This document shows, one piece after another, positions 46,031 through 58,128 of a stretch of DNA of 64,000 bases; the first letter of the stretch is position 1; every line of letters starts with the position of its first letter. Under the pieces are notes generated by a model. It made no database searches. It was not told the origin of the DNA and saw only the letters and a program-made list of their open reading frames with translations. The position numbers and the translations under genes are program-made. Source of the DNA: Ichthyophis bannanicus (taxonomy: Eukaryota; Chordata; Amphibia; Gymnophiona; Ichthyophiidae); assembly GCA_033557465.1 (NCBI GenBank), contig CM066033.1, forward strand, positions 1,248,199,523-1,248,263,522, in the 5' to 3' direction.

Positions 46031-46959
46031 GGGGTATATTTACTAAACTGCGGTAACGTTACAGACTATACGTTAGGTAATGTTAACGATCGTTAGGTAA
46101 AGTTAATGCGCGGTATGTAACGTTAACGCATGTTAACGTTACCTAACGATCATTAACATTCCCGGCCGTGGTAAACACCGCAGAGGGTGGAGAGAAGGGT
46201 TCAATGGGCGGGGAGTGGGCGGGGGGAGGCTCCCTGCACACTAACACGCTGAACTGAAGGGCTGAATCCTACCGTGAACGAAAACCTGCCGTTAGATGCA
46301 CATATGCAGTGTCAGCAATGTACAGCATAGGCAGGGAGCCCAAGAAACGTGATAGTAGTGCTCCATTTCCAGCAACAGCATAGTACCCAAGTATGAAAGG
46401 CCACTATGGCGATGGTGCAAGTGGGGCATAGGGGGCTGCAGGCGGGACATGTAGCGGGGGCAACTGGGGCACAGGGTGGACTAGGCGGGTGCCTAGGTGG
46501 CACATAGAAACCAGAAATCAGCATGACACAAGCTGACAAAGGCCAAACACAATCCACCTACATCTACCTAGTCCACCCGAGCTAACAGTTGCCAGGGCAC
46601 TGACCTAACATCCCCCCAGCCAACCCTCCCCCAAGCAGAAGGGACATACTATTGGTAGGCGGTGATGGGGGGGGGGGGAAGTGAGGATGCTCATGTATGC
46701 CCTCTGCCCCAGACCCTGCTCCCTAGGCGACCACCTACCCACACAATGGATGGCCTGGGACTGCGCACTACCAGCACTGACAGCATATGGTCATGTCAGG
46801 ATGGCAGAGGGGGGTGTGCCCGTGCTGGAGGGGGCAGTGGCACCTGCCTGCAGTGGACCTAGGCCATGCCCTGTACCAGTACGTGGTGTGCAGTGCAACA
46901 TAAAAGGTCTGGCTGAGGAAAAGTACAGGTAGCCCCAGGGACCACCATGCATCTGTGGC

Positions 46960-47040
46960 AACAGTGTGGTGCAGTACACCCAGCCAGTATGTCCAGAAGC
47001 AGAGGGTCACAGGTTCAAGTCCCAGCTGTGGTTCCTGCAG
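46960..47040 (+). repeat. tRNA-like module 1 in element C
   Basis: TGGTGCAGTACACCCAGCC and a perfect B box GGTTCAAGTCC (47012-47022) with the same flanks as the module at 38606. Confidence 0.75.
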
Positions 47041-47078
47041 AGCATGTCCCTGTATTTTATCCTACAATGCAGATACAA

Positions 47079-47882
47079 TGTTGCTTCTTTCTCTTCAACA
47101 TTGGCAAAATCCGTCCCTTTCTCTCTGACCTTACTACTAAACCCCTCATCCATTCCCTAATCACCTCCCGCCTTGATTATTGTAACCTCCTTCTTGCTGG
47201 TCTCCCTCAGTCTCATCTTGTCCCTCTTCAGTCTATTCAGCACTCCACTGCCCGTTTGATTTTCCGTCAGCCTCATTTTGCCCACATCACTCCTCTCCTC
47301 AGATCTCTTCACTGGCTCCCTATCCATTTCCATATTCACTTTAAGCTTCTCCTTCTGACCTATAAGTGCATTCACTATGTGGCTCCTCAGTACCTTTCTT
47401 CTCTCATTTCTCCCTATTTCCCCCCTTGTGTGCTCTGTTCTTCTTCCCAGTTGCTTCTTGCTGTGCCCTTCTCTTCTATTGCCAACTCCAGATTCCCCTC
47501 TTTTCACCTTGCTGCTCCTTACGCTTGGAATAAACTTCCTTTGTCTATACATCAGGCATCTTCTTTGCCCCTCTTCAAACTCAAATTAAAAGCTCATCTT
47601 TTCGCCTCTGTCTTTGGCTCTTGATTTTGCTGTTTTCCTTCCTTCCCCTCTTTTATTTCACCTTTCTTTCTTCCTCTTACACTTGTTCTTACCTCTTTCC
47701 TTTGTCCTGTCTCTTCTTCTCTTGTCTCTTTGCCCATTGTTCTTATCTTTTTCTACTCCTTTTCTTGCTTTGTCTTTTTAGATTGTAAGCTCTTTTGAGC
47801 AGGGACTGTCTTTTTGTGTTTTTATTGTACAGCGCTGCGTGCGCCTGGTAGCGCTTTATAAATGCTTAGTAGTAGTAGTAGT
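47079..47882 (+). mobile_element. 5'-truncated L2-like LINE inserted in element C, 8-bp TSD
   Basis: The insert is flanked by AGATACAA (47071-47078 and 47883-47890). It encodes the C-terminal part of an L2-type ORF2 in a 225-codon frame that is open almost throughout: SLITSRLDYCNLLLAGLPQS, STARLIFRQPHFAHITPLLR, SLHWLPIHFHIHFKLLLLTY, then LAAPYAWNKLPLSIHQASS. The 3' end reads gattgtaagctcttttgagc, ggtagcgctttataaatgct and a (TAG)n tail at 47866-47882. RT motifs and EN are missing through 5' truncation. Confidence 0.95.
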
Positions 47883-49383
47883 AGATACAACAGCAACATG
47901 TGCAAAGCCCAAAGCAGTGGCGAACAGGGGTACAAACACCCACTCACACAGGCTCCACAATCCAAAGATGCATAGAGAGTCAGGCTGTTGGCCCCAGCAT
48001 TGAGCTGCAGTTATCACCAGAGCACTACTACTACCTCCTGCACAGTTTAGCAATGTCGGCACTGTGATCAGGACCAGAGTGGTGGGAAGGGTTGCCAACC
48101 ACCCCTATCTTTGCACAATGCTGCAATAGGAGTGTGTGTGTACATATCTATCCATTGTTCTGTGGCTGCCCACCCCTCTCTGGGCCCAAAATGTCCCACT
48201 GTTACCAGCATTAGCCTGAATATGTGCATAATGAGGAGAAAGGTGTTGTGGGTATGGCCCGGACAGGGCGGATTGGCCAGGATGCATCTTCACAGGGTGT
48301 GGGGCAATGGCTGGGACACTGCAGTACCCAACCACCGCCTGCATGGACAGGGTGGCCACAGCATGTCATGCTGGGAGGGCACTCACTCTAACCGAGCAGT
48401 GACCATGGCATGTCTGGGTTCCCACATAGCACTCTACACTATCTGCTTCAAGTGATACTTTTGCATTTATAGTGCTGGGGCCCCAATCATTGAGATGCCT
48501 GCTTGGTGCATGTAACTCCTCTGTGTGTATGCATTATGTACTGGCTAGTGGACTGTCTGCAGTTAGAATGTGTAGGGTTGGCACATCTATAAGGTGCAGC
48601 TTGACTGTGCTGTCTGCTGGTGACTGGCAGACAGTGTTATGAAGGAGTTGGGGTTTTCCAGACCTAACCCCAACATTGCTGCTGGTCTGCCACTGCCCCT
48701 GTTAAAAATATGGCTCTGGCCCACCAACCCTGGAGGGCTGTCTTATACCAGCAGGATGGAGATTGCTTCACTGGGGCTGGGCACCGGTCCCTTACCTGGG
48801 CCCTTTGGGGTATGTAGTATGTACCACTTTGAACTTATGAAGACACTCCTACACAAACCTCATGCAGGTCTAGAAACCTCTCTGCCCTGATAACAGGTGC
48901 CCATGTCAGCCAGACCCTAACACGGGGTACAACACACTAATCTGGGGGTGCCTAGTCCCAGAAGGCCACATATGACTGCAGGAAACAGATGGACACCAAA
49001 TTACCTTTGGCTGCACTGCATAGAACACCTATCATACACTGGTAGTGATGGGGATGTACAGCAGAAACTGTCTCTAGCACCACATGTACTACGGACCTAG
49101 TGCTGGGCACCCATCCTATCCCTCAGGGTGAACACAGAACCTGCACAATGGCATGGTCTGGAGCTACACTGTGCCAGTATCACGCACTGTCAGTTCGTCT
49201 TTCCAAGCTGAGGTACCGGAGAAGTGCAGACCCCATTTGGTGATCAGCTGTAGACAGCTATTCAGCATGTGCATTGCATCATAGGTACTGATGGGGTTAC
49301 CCTATCCTGGCACTCAGAGCAGACAGTTTGTGCGGTGACCTGCAGTCCTTCTGTACTCAGCCATTGCTGTGACATACAACACA

Positions 49384-49452
49384 GAGGTATAGCCTACTGG
49401 CTAATACAATGCCATTCTCAGCAGTGTTCATGGGTTCAATTCCTCATGGTTC
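49384..49452 (+). repeat. tRNA-like module 2 in element C
   Basis: A box TAGCCTACTGG (49390-49400) and B box GGTTCAATTCC (49433-49443), in the same relative place as 40664 in B and 60536 in D. Confidence 0.75.
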
Positions 49453-50019
49453 TCTCCTCTCATGCCTGTCTTACTCAAATAGTGTGCATGCCTGTAGCAG
49501 TCATTGTTTTTGCAGATCTGTGCTGCCAGCCCATAATACCTTCGCCACAATTGCCAACATTCCCTCAGTCCATTTATCTGCATCTGTCAACTATGTAGAG
49601 TCCTGTCTGCCTGTGCAGGCTGCCACCCCATGTCCTGCACTGCTACCCTTTCCTGCATTGCGCCTCATCGTGCTTGCCTCACCTGTGCCTGATCTGCATG
49701 GCACCACCACTCCTCTGTCCACCCATCATTGTAACTATCCTGCCACCTCCACCTCCACTGGGGGACACGTATTCCCATCGTGTGCCACCAATTGTCTTTC
49801 CAGTACTTTACATTGCCAACACCCTGTGCTGTGGTACAGTTGCCCCCACCATGTTTGTCATCAGTACTGGCTGCCACATGGGATGCCCGCAGATATGGCG
49901 GGTCCAGTGGCTCCCAGCTCTCCCTCCTTCATTCATTGCCTTTCCTGAGTGCTCTATCTAGTGTTAGGGCTACATCTGTCTCTATTCCTTACAGGTCATG
50001 CATGTCATCCTGCGGCACC

Positions 50020-50320
50020 TTTAAGCCCTTAGGGCACACTAACCTAGGGCACCGTAACCTTGTTAGGCCACTTTAACCTATGGTTCCATAGCCCAGGGTG
50101 CCTTCTACAGTGCCTTGTCCAGGGGTGCCTAATATGGCGCTTAGCCTAAGGAGCCCTATAGGGTGCCTTACAAGGTACCTTACAAGGCGCCTAACAAGGC
50201 ACCTTATAATTCACCTTACAAGGCGCCTTGTAATGTGCCTTATAAGGCGCCTTGTAACGCGCATTAGTCTAATGCGCCTTGTAACATGCGTTAGCTGATA
50301 CGGCTTGCTGTAATGATGCA
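50020..50320. repeat. Right subterminal palindromic repeats of element C
   Basis: More than ten copies of variants of GGCGCCTTACAAGGC (for example ggcgcctaacaaggcacctt and cttacaaggcgccttg) at about 20-base spacing. Many are themselves palindromic, so the array could fold extensively. Confidence 0.85.
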
Positions 50321-50405
50321 CCGCCCATGCCTTTATAAGGGCATCTGTACCTTTACTACGGAACCTAACGCGAGTGACATTACCACAGTTTAGTAAACAT
50401 ACCCT

Positions 50406-50807
50406 TTAGTTTTAAGGGCTCTGTGCTATCCTGGTTCTCTTTTCATCTTTCCCATTGCTTTTTCAGTCTTTATTCTGTTGGATTTTCCTTTACTGCTATC
50501 CCACCCACAGCTGGTGTACCCCAAGGGTCTGTCTTGAGCCCACTCCTTTTCTTTCTCTATACCCAGTCCCTTGGTGCACTCATCTCCTCCCATGGTTTTC
50601 ACTACCATTTTTATGCTGATGACCTCTCTATACCTGAAATCTCTCTGGCAATAGAGGCCTGGATCTCTGCCTGCCCATCTGACATTGCTTCTTGGATGTC
50701 CCACTGTTGTTTGAAACTGAACATGGCCAAAACAAAGCTTATTATTTTCCTCCTAAATCTACCTTCTCCCATCCTCCTTTCTCAATCTCTGTGGATAACA
50801 CCCAGGG
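50406..50807 (+). pseudogene. L2-like LINE ORF2, resumed part after element C
   Basis: Directly after the TTA duplication the frame continues the RT of 43800-46030: SVLSWFSFHLSH, then TAGVPQGSVLSPLLFFLYTQ (the PQGSVLSPLLF box) and GFHYHFYADDLSIPE, which contains the YADD catalytic pair intact. KLNMAKTKLIIFLLNLPSPI follows. It is cut at about 50807 by composite repeat G2. Confidence 0.93.
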
Positions 50808-51047
50808 GCAGCTCTGTAATGAGGCGAAGTGAGGCGGCTGCCTCAAGCGGCAAAGTTTTGAGGGTGGAAAATGCCCCCAAAACAGCCACCTCACTTCGCC
50901 TTCAAGTTAAAACCCCCCCAAAAACCTAAAAAAAAAAAAAGCGCACAAGTTGCTGCCACTGCTGAGTCCACTACTCGGCAGCTGCAAACTCACTGCCTCT
51001 CTTCTTCTGCAGCTGTGACTCCCTGCCTCATAGGGAACCACAACTGT

Positions 51048-51193
51048 GCTGGTGAAGCCGGTGCGGAGCCTTCCAGTCTCTCAAAGGGCTCCATGCAGCA
51101 TTGTCCCGCCCCCAAAGGAACTTCCTTTGGGGCGGGACAATGCTGCACGGAGCCCTTCAAGAGACTGGAAGGCTCCGCACCGGCTTCACCAGC
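51048..51193. repeat. Near-perfect 72-bp-arm hairpin in G2
   Basis: Arms 51048-51120 and 51122-51193 pair with about three mismatches and one unpaired base, and essentially no loop. The arm contains GGTGCGGAGCCTTCCAGTCT and ttgtcccgccccc. The same-length frames on both strands here are mirror images caused by the palindrome. Confidence 0.95.
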
Positions 51194-51299
51194 GGGAAGG
51201 CAGAGGCAGGGCAGAGGTGGCAAAATCTAAAATTAAAACAGACAGAGTGCCCCCGCCACCGCCGGATGAGAGGTGCAGGTGGAGGGAGTGGGGACAGGA

Positions 51300-52300
51300 G
51301 GAGGACAAGGAGAGACAAAGGTGATAGATGGGAGAGAAAGGGGGAGACAGGGGACAAGTACTAGATAAAGGGGAGAGACGGGGCAAATGCTGGACAAAGG
51401 GGAGAGACAGGGGGACATACTGTACAGACAGGGGATAAATGCTGGACAGAGGGGAGAGACTGTGCAGGTTAGGATTATAATGGGCTGATGGGGGGGCTAG
51501 CACTGGTAATGGGCAGATCGGGGGGGCTAGGACTGGTAATGGGTTGATTAGGGAAGGCTAGGACTGGGAATGGACTGATCAAGGAGCGGTTGGGACTGGT
51601 AATGGGCTGATTAGAGGGGCTAGCACTGGTAATGGGCTGAGGGGGGACTAGCTATGGAAATGAGCTGATTAGGGAAGGCTAGGACTGGTAATGGGCTGAT
51701 GGGGGCTAGCATTGGAAATGAGTTGATTGGGGAGGTTAGGGCGAAATGGGCTGATTAGGGGAGGCTAGCTCTGGTAATGGGCTGAGGGGGGACTAGCACT
51801 GGAAATGAGCTGATTAGGGAAGGCTAGTACTGGTAATGGGCTGATGGGGGGTTGGGACTGGTAATGGACTGATGGGGCTAGCATTGGAAATGAGTTGATT
51901 GGGGAGGTTAGGGCGAAATTGGCTGATTAGGGGAGGCTGGGACTGGTAATGGACTGAGGGGGGAGTAGGACTGGTAATGGACTGAGGGGGGCTAGTATTG
52001 GAAATGAGCTGATCATGGAGGCTAGGAGAGGAAATGGGCTGATTAATGGAGGCTAGGACTGGTATTGGGCTGATGGGGGGGTAGGACTGGTAATGGGCTG
52101 ATTAGGGGAGGCTAGCACTGGTAATGGGTTTGAGTGGGGACTAGCACTGGAAGTGAGCTGATTGGGGGGGGGGCTTCAACTGGAAATGAGCAGATGGAGG
52201 GGAGGGGAGGATAGAGCTGCTGGCCTTGGAAGAAAACTGGAGGCTAGGGTTACAAATGGGCTGATATGATTGGATGGGAGAATTGTACTGGAAGGGAGTG
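51300..52300. repeat. Minisatellite of G2
   Basis: 51340-51460 repeats a ggggagagac-ggggacaaatgctggaca unit of about 38 bases. 51470-52160 repeats GGCTAGGACTGGTAATGGGC followed by tgatgggg or tgattagggga, more than 20 units of 28-33 bases. The unit matches the G1 array at 4030-4780. Confidence 0.88.
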
Positions 52301-52857
52301 GATGCTGAGAGGGGCTGCCATGGTATTTGGACTAGAAGGAGCTGGACACCAGTGGCAGTCATGGGAATGCAAGTTGACTTTGGAAGGTACTGGGAGGGAG
52401 GACTGGAAAGGGGCTGATATTGGGAAGGTTTATGGGGACTGGAAATAGGCTGATGGAATGAAGTGAAGAAAACAAAATAAGAGATAAGAAATGGCAGATG
52501 GACCATAGACCATAGAAAGAGAGCTAAGAGACGACAGGAAAGCAGAAGCCTCAGATCGGGACCAGCATGATCAAAGAATAAAAAGGTTAGACAACAAAGG
52601 TAGAAAAAATAATTTTATTTTATTTTAGTGATTGGACTTTGTGCTATCTTTATATTTTACACAGTACTGGGGAACTGCATCTCTTATTTATCTGATGTTG
52701 CACTGCATGTGGACTCTGGCTTTTTGGGGTTTCAGTTTAAATTTTGTCTACATATTTTTATTTTTACTTTAGATTATGGTTACTTATTCTGTACTTGGTG
52801 AGGGTCATTGTTGAGAGTGTGTGACTGAGGCCAGGTATTCTGATAACATAGAGTTTC

Positions 52858-53291
52858 TGAGGCAGCCATAAGGTTTAGCTGTGTGTAACCCTTCCCCCCA
52901 AGCCATGAGGATTTTACATAGTGATCAGCTTGCTAAGAAAAGACATAAAGGTTTCAGTAGGCACCCTTCCCCCCTCCAGGCCTGAGCACAATACCCTCTT
53001 GCCCAGAAATCAGCAGACCAGAGCATACCGGTTTGGACAGGTCACCCAGGCACCTCCCCCAGGTCACCCAGGCACTTTCCCCAGGGGCTGCTGATTGGTG
53101 GACAGAAAATACCTGAGACAAATGAGATTGTAGAATGAGTTTAAAATTGTACTGTATATAAGACATTGTAGGACGACCTTCGTGGCTTAGATTTTTGTGG
53201 AGGGTACCGGCTCTCTGTCTGAACCTGTGCACATTAAAAGATCCTGTTTGCATTCCAGCCTGTATGTGAGTTTCTTTCTGTGGCTGCTACA
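52858..53291 (+). repeat. 5' LTR of a retrovirus-like LTR element
   Basis: It begins TGAGGCAGCC and ends GGCTGCTACA, the short inverted ends of an LTR (TG...CA), 434 bp long. It holds a TATA box TATATAA (53155-53161) and a polyadenylation signal ATTAAA (53233-53238). The first 49 bases equal the 3' LTR start at 63952-64000 without a mismatch. Confidence 0.95.
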
Positions 53292-53294
53292 TTC

Positions 53295-53312
53295 TGGCGA
53301 CCCAGATGGGAC
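53295..53312 (+). promoter_or_regulatory. Primer-binding site
   Basis: TGGCGACCCAGATGGGAC lies 3 bases after the LTR end. It starts with TGG, as expected for pairing with a tRNA 3' CCA. The complement is most like a tRNA-Arg 3' end, from memory, so the tRNA identity is tentative. Confidence 0.85.
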
Positions 53313-53565
53313 AGTATTAAATTAAATTAAACAAAAAGCCTCTCTCATCACACCCACGGTGGGAAGACTTCTGCTCTTGCAGCATCGGGCCTCCACCGGT
53401 CAGGGACCGGCCCCTCCAGGTGATTAACGGTCCTTGGTGCCCTGGGCCCCCTTGTACTCCAGAAGGACACCTTGACTTGTCTGGTCAGTCGGTCCCTGCG
53501 GCTGACCCCCCGATTGAAAACCGGCTGGATAGACTGGCATCCAAACTCTCTCTGATCAGAGGTCT

Positions 53566-53571
53566 GGTGAG
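53566..53571 (+). promoter_or_regulatory. Likely splice donor in the LTR-element leader
   Basis: CTG/GTGAGTAC has a strong donor consensus (GT at 53567-53568), about 275 bases after the LTR. A leader donor here would serve a spliced env message. Not tested. Confidence 0.5.
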
Positions 53572-53597
53572 TACTACTGCCTTACTGTTTTACTGTT

Positions 53598-53850
53598 TGG
53601 GTAGTTCTGTATTCTGTATCTGGAAATTCTGGTAAATCTGGTAAATTCTCTGAACCTGTAGCGGCATGATCACCCGCAACGAGCAGTCCGAGTAAGGGCC
53701 CCAGAATCCCTGAAACCATTGCTCGTCCAGTCTGTATTGGGTACTGTTTTGGGTAGTTCTGTATTTCTGTATCTGGAAATTCTGGTGAAATCTGGTAAAT
53801 CTGGTAAATCTGGTAAAGGAATAGGGGGGGGGGGGCGCTTGCGAGCGCCA
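53598..53850. repeat. Leader repeats and a GC hairpin
   Basis: A gggtagttctgtat and tctggaaattctggtaaat block occurs at 53598-53640 and again at 53752-53815, the second with extra tctggtaaa units. After a run of 13 G (53823-53835) comes GGCGCT-tgcg-AGCGCC (53834-53849). Confidence 0.8.
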
Positions 53851-53965
53851 GTAAATGACTGCAGTATAAATTCAACTCTGTCACCTCGGGTCCCTTAAAA
53901 GTATTTAAAGTGCTGCCAAAGCTATTAAAATGCCTAAAATATTAGCACTTGACCCCCTTAAGTGG

Positions 53966-54185
53966 GCTTCTTTTGTGTTGCCATGTGCTTGTGCTGCCAT
54001 GTGCTTCTAGTGTTGGGGGCTTCTTTTGTGTTGCCATGTGCTTGTGCTGCCATGTGCTTCTAGTGTTGGGGGCTTCTCTTGTGCTGCCATGTGCTTCTAG
54101 TGTTGGGGGCTTCTCTTGTGCTGCCATGTGCTTGTGCTGCCATGTGCTTGTGGTGTTGGGGGCATCTTTTGTGCTAGTGATCCTG
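53966..54185. repeat. Minisatellite in the LTR-element leader
   Basis: Repeats of tgccatgtgcttgtgctgcc and atgtgcttctagtgttgggg with ggcttcttttgtg occur about four times at roughly 40-63 bases. Both coding frames across it are repeat artefacts. Confidence 0.85.
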
Positions 54186-56479
54186 GAGCTCCATCTAGTG
54201 GACATTAGAAAAATAGCTAGCTATATTTCTCATATTACTATTATCCTCATGATAAAAGTTAAATCCTATGCTACAGCTAGAGAGAGTGTGTGTAATGCAT
54301 ATTTGTAACAGCTGCTACTGAGGAAAGAGAGTGTATGAGTATTCGCTGCTGAGACGTCTCTGTTTTCTGTTTTCCCTCTTTCTTTTTCCCTTTGTGGTCC
54401 TGTGTGTTTTGCGCAACCAAACTCTGCCTGTTACCTGGATTATATTGTATATTGTATTCCCAGAAGTGAGGTTAGAAAATTTACACTGAACATTGCATTC
54501 CTTGAATTGAGATTAGAAGATTTACACTGTAACTTGTGATTTGTAAATTGTGATTAGAGCATGGGGTCCGGAGGCTAAATTGTAGTGAAGGAGCATCCGG
54601 ACCAGTTTCCCTATATAGATTAATGGCTGTTCCATATAGTTAATGTGCTGTTATGTAGAAACTGTTAGAGTGTCTCTGTAAATGTTAGAGTGTCTCTGTG
54701 TTTAGTTGTGACATTAGGGAAAGATCAGGGAAAGAAAGTTTTTGTCCAGACATTAGGTTTTTATATTTCAGGATTGATTTTGATACTCTATCAGTAAAAG
54801 GTGAAGTTATTAACAAATCACCCCTGTGTCCCCAAACAGTGAAAAACATCAGGTCTACTGATTGCAGGGAAAGGGACAGTTTAGAAAATGTTTTGGTCAT
54901 GCCTCTCAGCGGTGAGTGGGGGGTGGTTGGAACTGCTGAGATGGTTTGCATAACTACAGAAAGATACTAGGAATGAAACAATTGAAATTGTTTGCATAGC
55001 TATAGAAAGATACTGGAAGATCAGGGAGGAGTTTCTTCTTCTAGCAGATGAATGGAGGCCCATTAGAGAGGACAAAAGGACAAATCACCTAGGAGTCTTT
55101 CTCCTAGCAAACAAATGGAAACCCATTAAAGAGGACAAAAAAACCCAAATCACCTAGCCTTACCTAGCCTCCAAACAATCCTCTTGTCATCAATTTTAAT
55201 TGTAGAGTTTAAACTTCTAGAACCATGGGGGGTGCCTCCTTTGAGCATCCTCAGATATCTGACCAGCATCTTGATTGTGTAAGGGTGGGATCAAAGAAAG
55301 GCTGGTCAAATTACTATTAGCAAAGTTGTATGGGGTGGGGAATATCTGTAAGGCAAATCTCATGTGTAAGAGCTAGCCTGCAAACCATTTCTTACAGCCT
55401 ATAAAAAGAGAGAGAAAAATCATTATAAGATTATGAAGAAATAAAGACTTTTTTTTACCTTAAGGTCCCTGTTTTTCCCAAGATGTTGTTAAAGCATGTT
55501 ACTTTTCAGAATTACCCAGGGGGGAGGGTTTAGTGAAATTTATCAAGAAAACCTTCTTATTCCAATCAGATAGGCTGCTAGCTGCTATACTTAAAAGACT
55601 AATAGTCTTGTGTTTAAATGTTTTAATCTACAGTAAATATTGTTTTTCTTTCATTGCTGGCTGTTTATTGCCAAGTGCCCCTGGATGCTAGATCAAACAA
55701 ACAAGGCATGAAACTAAGGAAACTGTTTCTGTTTTCCTTTGACCTTCAAAGTAGAGGTTAAGAGATCTGAATAAAAAGGGTAATCCAGCTTGAATTTTTA
55801 TCTCTGGTACATATATTTGGTTTTGACTGCATATACAAAATTAAAAGTTAAAAGGAATTTTATATACTGTGGCAAGCACCTCACAGAGGGTTTTCAGATC
55901 AGTTTGATGCCAGTCTCAGGTATTGTTAGGTTTTAAATTAAATGTGAAAAAGAATATTCTGCATTAAAAATATATAAGGAGAAGTGTTTGCATTCCAGAT
56001 ATCCCCCAACCTTTTCATGCAAAAGTATCAGTTTCATCATCTGAATGCCTGTTTTCTGAACTGTAAGGTTTAAGGCAGCTCAGTACTGATGACTGCTGAA
56101 CAGGACAGTAACATCATAGGTGCCAATTACACCAGAAAATATGGAAATATTTGTAAAATTATTTAACATGAGTTGATTGGACAAAAACAAATTTTGCTTG
56201 TCAGCAATGATCCAGGAGAGGTTTGAGAAAAAGAATGAGAGAAAATAAACAATACTAAGTTTTTAAACAATTGTTTGATATTCTTAGCAGCCTTGCCAAA
56301 TGAGGATACATTAGTATGGTATAAAAACATGAAAGGGACCTATGTATGTGATTGGTGGAATGATGCAGGTGATGGGGGAGTGTTGTGAGGGATGAAGTGG
56401 GATATTAAGAAGAAGGACTTTGATGGACATTAAATTGATGAAGGTAATTTGAAGTGATGTATCTGGTTAATGAATATTT
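54186..56479. other. LTR-element interior without recognisable genes
   Basis: This should hold gag, but I see no long frame. An ATG at 54561 begins Met-Gly and stops after five codons. At 55036-55160 a block of about 60 bases (gatgaatgga or caaatggaa, then cccattagagaggacaaa) is present twice in tandem. The rest is AT-rich without RT or protease motifs. Confidence 0.5.
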
Positions 56480-56767
56480 TTATTTATTTATTTACATTTT
56501 CTTATATACTGCACTAGTGTGGTTTACATTGAACAAACTGAAATTACATTGAAGAGGGCATTATAACTTGGAGATAACTATTTTACAGGGAACATGGGCT
56601 ATGGAGGGTTAAGTGGCTTGCCCAAGACCACAAGGAGCACCTGTGGGACTAGAAACCCCAGTCCTTCCGGCCCAAGGCTGCTGTCCTCTAGTGGGATTTG
56701 AACCCCTGACCTTCCGGCCTGAAGTACCTTGCCCCAACCACTAGGCCACTAGGCTACTCCTCCACAC
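56480..56767 (-). mobile_element. SINE-1 copy in the LTR element, minus strand
   Basis: It runs from TTTATTTATTTATTTACATT to the head complement ctaggctactcctccac. It includes gtcctctagtgggatttgaa (B box GGTTCAAATCC on the minus strand) and the body gttaagtggcttgcccaaga. It closely matches 62367-62707. Confidence 0.9.
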
Positions 56768-58047
56768 CACAAAAAAAAATGTAAACAAAAAAATAAAAAG
56801 GAGATGAGCACTTTATTCAACTATGCCGTCTCCAGAATCTTCAATTTAGGAATCCATCTAAGCCCCAACACATACTCAACAATTAGAAATAGACATCTGG
56901 AGACAGGCTGGGTGCACCTTGCACCCTGATGAGCTTTGGAAAACCCACACTGGCCATGTGGTACTTCCAGATGCTTTTTGCCTCATTTTGCCCCTGTATG
57001 TCCTGGACAGGCACGCATGGGCAAAAGAGGGATGATTTGATGACAAATTCTCACAAAATTGGTATAATTCAAAAAAACCTTGCCAGAAATCGCTGAATAT
57101 GTGTGTGCAACTTGTCTGATCTATAAACATGTAAAGATCAGTCAAGGGCATAATGGAATATTTCTTACCTGCAAAGGAATCTCCAGTGGTAAAGAGACAG
57201 AGAGACAAAGAGTTTATCAAACTGAGAGACATAGGGGGATGTTTACTAAAAACCGGAAATGTGCGCGCCGCAAAATAGCGCATGGAAACGCGGCACTGAA
57301 ACGCTAATAAACGCGTTTAAACACCCCGCACACGTGCGTGTCACCCCCGCAAAGGTGCGCGGCACACTAACGGGCCCTGTACAAGTGCGGGCCCGCAAAT
57401 GTCCGATAGAGGCGTGGAATGGCTAAAGGAGGGCGGAGGAAGGCTCCGGAGGGGCGGAGGGGCGGAGGGACGGGGTAAATGGGTGGAGAGTGGGAGGGGA
57501 GAGGCTCCCCGCACAGTATCGGGCCCGAATTTGCATGTAAAAACTACCATGCATTTAAAGGGAAGAGAAACCATTTCCGTCAGCAATGTACAGGAAAACC
57601 GGGGAAACCATTAAAACGTGAGCAGTGTGATACATGTGCACAGCACAAAAGTGCAAATAAAAATAGAAAATGACCACAACAGAACTATTAAAAATATTAA
57701 TTCAGCTGGGGAACAGTTATAGTGATGGGTAAATACAGAAAACACAACCAGCAAAGCTCCAGAAAAAAGAAATGAATTTTGGAAGGGTTTACGGAGCGGA
57801 GACTCTTCCAAAAAACATTTCCTTTTGTGGAGCTTTCCTGGGAGTGTTTGCTATGGTTGCCCATTAATATCACTGTTGCCCAGCGTGGTGATATTTTGTC
57901 CCCCATTTCCCATGGTCATTTCCGGGGTTTATGTGCATGTTTGTCACCAGACAGGGTGCATATGCCCACAGTAAATTTGCGTAGAGCAGGGTTTGTGACT
58001 CCTGCCAGGCTTACTACCTCCAGGGGCTGCACTGTCTATGTGACCAT

Positions 58048-58128
58048 AGTGTGGTGCAGCAGACAGAGCCAGTACCTCTAGGACCAGTGGGTCAGAGGTT
58101 CAAAGCCCAGCTGGGGCACTTGCCAGCC
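58048..58128 (+). repeat. tRNA-like module 1a in element D
   Basis: TGTGGTGCAGCAGACAGAGCC with B box GGTTCAAAGCC (58097-58107). Confidence 0.65.

Larger units (their letters stand above)
46031..50405. mobile_element. Large non-coding Harbinger-like element C, TSD TTA
   Basis: The left end GGGGTATATTTACTAAACTG is at 46031 and the right end AGTTTAGTAAACATACCCT ends at 50405, with TTA at 46028-46030 and 50406-50408. It includes an L2 insertion (47079-47882), leaving a 3.57-kb element. The L2 host reading frame resumes immediately outside, proving the edges. Interior blocks match B and D in the same order. Unlike them, C has an empty site where the hAT MITE lies (near 47915, aaagcccaaagcagtggcg). 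No transposase frame was found. Confidence 0.92.
50808..52857. mobile_element. Composite repeat G2 (hairpin, minisatellite, AT-rich tail), hAT-like left end
   Basis: It interrupts the L2 ORF2 at about 50808 and starts with CAGGGGCAGCTCTGTAATGA, a hAT-like beginning. It contains a long hairpin (51048-51193), a minisatellite (51470-52300) and an AT-rich tail (52600-52857) homologous to the tail of G1. The right end is not seen because the LTR element is inserted at 52858. Confidence 0.65.

Noticed and set aside
47079..47882. 225-codon frame as an active gene
   Set aside because: It is the truncated C-terminal end of an L2 ORF2 with TSD and (TAG)n tail; EN and RT are missing.
43800..50807. Two independent L2 insertions on either side of element C
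   Set aside because: The reading frame and RT motif order continue exactly across the TTA duplication, so it is one L2 split by element C.
50990..51364. Overlapping frames on both strands near 51100 as a protein gene
   Set aside because: The translations mirror each other because of the 72-bp-arm hairpin; no family features.
53942..54308. Cys-rich frames of 87-119 codons as a gene
   Set aside because: They are translations of the minisatellite at 53966-54185.
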